Of a stretch of DNA of 7,876 bases, positions 6,469-7,876 are shown piece by piece; the first letter of the stretch is position 1, and every line of letters begins with the position of its first letter. The notes under the pieces are model-generated. The model did not search any database, had not been told where the DNA came from, and was given only the letters and a program-made list of their open reading frames with translations. The DNA lies in NCBI GenBank assembly GCA_026400595.1, contig JAPLOT010000488.1:1-7876 (forward strand), read 5' to 3'. The translations under genes and the position numbers were made by a program. This DNA comes from Alphaproteobacteria bacterium. Its GTDB lineage: Bacteria > Pseudomonadota > Alphaproteobacteria > Rhizobiales > Aestuariivirgaceae.

Positions 6469-7305
6469 ATGAACCTCGAAGAACTCCGCACCTTCCTCGA
6501 AGTGGTCGAGACCGGCAGCCTGGTCACGGCCGCGAAGCGCCTGAACGTCACCCCCTCCACCGTCAGCGCCCGCATCAGCGGACTGGAAGAGGAAATCGGC
6601 CAGAAGCTGCTGCACCGGAACAAGTCGGGCGCCGAGCTCACTTCGCCGGGCTTCAAGTTCAAGCGCTACGCCGAGGTCATGCTGCAGCTCTGGGGCCAGG
6701 CGCGCTACGAGGTGTCGCTGCCCAGGGGCTTCGAGGGCGTCTGCAACGTGGGGCTCGACTTCGACCTCTGGCCCGGCGTTGGCCAGCGCTTCCTGGAACA
6801 TCTGCGCAGCCATGCCCCGGGCATCGCCGTGGCCTTGTGGCCCGGCGAGCAGCGCATGATCGACCGCTGGCTGGAGATCGGCCTGGTCGACATCGCCTTC
6901 TGCCATGCCCCGCCGGCGGGCGAGCGCTTCACCAGCCGGGTCCTTTTCGACGACGAACTGGTCATGGTCTCGACCCGGAATGCATCGGCGCCGGATCTCT
7001 CGGCCGGCTATGTCTATGTCGATCACGGCGACGCCTTCCGCCGCCAGCACGCCGCCGCCTTCCCTGGCGATGTGACATCGGCGCTCACCATCGCATCCTC
7101 CGACTGGGCCTTGGGCCACCTCCTGCGCAATGGCGGTTCGGGCTACCTGCCACGGCGCCACGTCATGGATGCCGTCCGCGATGGCCAACTTCATCTTGTC
7201 GAGGGAGCCCCCGTCCTGTCCCGCCGCGTCTATCTCGTGGAGACGGCGCAGACGGTGAAGGCATGGGACTGGTACGAGACCGCCGTTGCAGCATCCGCGC
7301 CATAA
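6469..7305 (+). CDS. LysR-type transcriptional regulator
   Basis: Cytoplasmic 278-aa DNA-binding regulator. The N-terminal winged helix-turn-helix is textbook: MNLEELRTFLEVVETGS, then LVTAAKRLNVTPSTVSARIS (18-37) with the recognition helix around 28-37, followed by LEEEIGQKLLHR. The co-inducer-binding domain is recognisable from about 90 to the end, but is a little short for the family (usually near 300 aa) and its effector cannot be guessed. It is divergent from the flavin monooxygenase operon with 102 bases between, the standard arrangement for an activator of a catabolic operon. No Shine-Dalgarno stands out before the ATG; the palindrome occupies that region. The ATG is fixed by the match of the family's N-terminus. 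Confidence 0.93.
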   Translation: MNLEELRTFLEVVETGSLVTAAKRLNVTPSTVSARISGLEEEIGQKLLHRNKSGAELTSPGFKFKRYAEVMLQLWGQARYEVSLPRGFEGVCNVGLDFDLWPGVGQRFLEHLRSHAPGIAVALWPGEQRMIDRWLEIGLVDIAFCHAPPAGERFTSRVLFDDELVMVSTRNASAPDLSAGYVYVDHGDAFRRQHAAAFPGDVTSALTIASSDWALGHLLRNGGSGYLPRRHVMDAVRDGQLHLVEGAPVLSRRVYLVETAQTVKAWDWYETAVAASAP

Positions 7306-7332
7306 AGCAGCGCCCCGCTCGAAAGTGCAGCG

Positions 7333-7361
7333 TTTACGAGCCGCGCCGCAATCGATATAGA
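7333..7361 (+). promoter_or_regulatory. Candidate promoter of the MarR-like gene
   Basis: TTTACG (7333-7338) and TATAGA (7356-7361), 17 bases apart, each match four of six sigma-70 positions; the register TAGAAT (7358-7363) is closer to a -10 box but at 19-base spacing. The ATCGAT inverted repeat overlaps the -10, which would suit repression. Weak boxes are common in this GC context, so confidence is low. Confidence 0.3.
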
Positions 7362-7422
7362 ATCGATGAGCGCAGGGCAGACACAAGGACCCTGGGCCAG
7401 GACCGATGATCGATATCGATGA
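7351..7422. repeat. Cluster of ATCGAT palindromes at the MarR-like gene start
   Basis: ATCGAT occurs at 7351-7356 and 7362-7367 (5-base ATAGA between) and again twice as the perfect 12-bp palindrome ATCGATATCGAT (7409-7420), which forms codons 2-5 of the gene. Both clusters begin ATCGATAT and end ATCGATGA. Two similar sites bracketing a promoter and start codon are consistent with operators for the encoded dimeric winged-helix protein. The second site also encodes Ile-Asp-Ile-Asp, so coding bias is an alternative. Confidence 0.5.
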
Positions 7423-7762
7423 CACAATCTTTCGAATCAAGTCCTTCATCAAGGCGTTGGAGGGCGACGAGGGATTCGACGGTCTCGATCAGACCTCCAT
7501 CGACATTCTGACCCGCATTGGCGGAGCCTATGCCCGGCGCGAAAGCCTGCGCAGCAGCGACCTTGCGGAGAATCCGGATTTCGGCAGCGCCGCCAGCGTC
7601 TACCGGAAACTCTCGCAGCTTGCCTCCGACGGCTGGATCACCTCGACGCAGGACCCGGCCGATGCCCGCTCGCGCTTCATCGTGCCGACCAGCCGCACGC
7701 TGCATGCCTTCAATCGCATGTCGAACAAGCTGAGGCAGCAACTGTCCGAGGCCAAGGCCTGA
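7406..7762 (+). CDS. MarR-like winged-helix transcriptional regulator
   Basis: A 118-aa protein with a winged-helix architecture. The predicted recognition helix is around GSAASVYRKLSQLASDGWI (60-78), followed by a beta wing at about 79-94 (STQDPADARSRFIVPTS), in which the DARSR string resembles the D-x-R-x-R wing of MarR proteins. The N- and C-terminal helices that would form a dimer interface are short, so this is a compact or atypical member; a distant MarR/PadR-like assignment is also possible. The Shine-Dalgarno is poor (AGGA only three bases from the ATG). It follows the LysR gene by 100 bases on the same strand but appears to have its own promoter and operators. Its target beyond possible self-control is unknown. 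Confidence 0.75.
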   Translation: MIDIDDTIFRIKSFIKALEGDEGFDGLDQTSIDILTRIGGAYARRESLRSSDLAENPDFGSAASVYRKLSQLASDGWITSTQDPADARSRFIVPTSRTLHAFNRMSNKLRQQLSEAKA

Positions 7763-7824
7763 GCATCGCTGACTGGTCTGCGCCGCCGTGCCAGGCCCTG
7801 CTGTTCCTTCTCGGAGCTTGAGAT

Positions 7825-7855
7825 GACGGCACCGGCCTGACCGGTGAGAACCGTC
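7825..7855. other. Intergenic hairpin, possible terminator without U-tract
   Basis: CACCGG (7830-7835) and CCGGTG (7841-7846) pair perfectly around CCTGA. GACGG (7825-7829) and CCGTC (7851-7855) extend the stem past a 4-base bulge. No T-run follows on either strand, so intrinsic termination is doubtful. A minus-strand TAG at 7855-7857, preceded in frame by codons reading LTERFA, may be the end of a gene entering from the right; if so the hairpin lies between two converging genes. Otherwise the tail 7763-7876 shows nothing recognisable. Confidence 0.3.
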
Positions 7856-7876
7856 TACGCGAATCGCTCCGTCAGC

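Noticed and set aside
6367..7452. Upstream extension of the monooxygenase frame to a 703-codon protein
   Set aside because: The extension runs through the promoter region and antisense to the LysR gene. The family N-terminus begins exactly at the ATG at 6366 with a Shine-Dalgarno in front.
7855..7876. Possible C-terminal codons (LTERFA, then TAG) of a minus-strand gene from the right
   Set aside because: Six codons are too few to support a gene; noted only in the hairpin entry.

Overview
The window is a GC-rich, densely coding stretch of bacterial chromosome. The protein families, small intergenic gaps and several four-to-thirty-base gene junctions fit a free-living, metabolically versatile alphaproteobacterium. 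That assignment is an inference from protein style, not from any marker gene. There are no rRNA, tRNA, IS element or CRISPR signatures. Nine complete protein genes and one partial gene are well supported, plus one small secreted protein.

Left part (1-2190, all on the minus strand). A SulP-type anion transporter runs off the left edge. It is translationally coupled (ATGA overlap) to an 86-aa XRE/Cro-type regulator just upstream. A strong inverted repeat lies just in front of the regulator and is the best candidate operator. Further upstream, a GNAT acetyltransferase and a thioredoxin-fold protein with a CNHC active site form a two-gene unit separated by 14 bases.

Middle (2191-4304, plus strand). 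A 126-base divergent intergenic region leads to a 101-aa exported protein of unknown function, then to a 543-aa metal-dependent amidohydrolase of the YtcJ/COG1574 kind. The amidohydrolase ribosome-binding site sits inside a potential stem-loop.

Right part (4314-7305). Three minus-strand genes look like one transcription unit: a luciferase-like flavin-dependent monooxygenase, a 4-oxalocrotonate-tautomerase-like protein and an alpha/beta hydrolase. They are divergent from a LysR-type regulator across a 102-base AT-rich gap holding a GTTCGA-N5-TCGAAC palindrome. The amidohydrolase converges on this unit with only 9 bases between stop codons. Oxygenase, tautomerase, hydrolase and local LysR regulator together suggest an inducible catabolic cassette for an unknown, perhaps cyclic or aromatic-derived, substrate. 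I do not recognise it as a named pathway, and it is the most interesting feature of the window.

Far right (7306-7876). A 118-aa MarR-like winged-helix regulator has ATCGAT-rich palindromes both upstream and over its first codons, suggesting autoregulation. The last 114 bases hold a hairpin and possibly the last few codons of a gene entering from the right on the minus strand.
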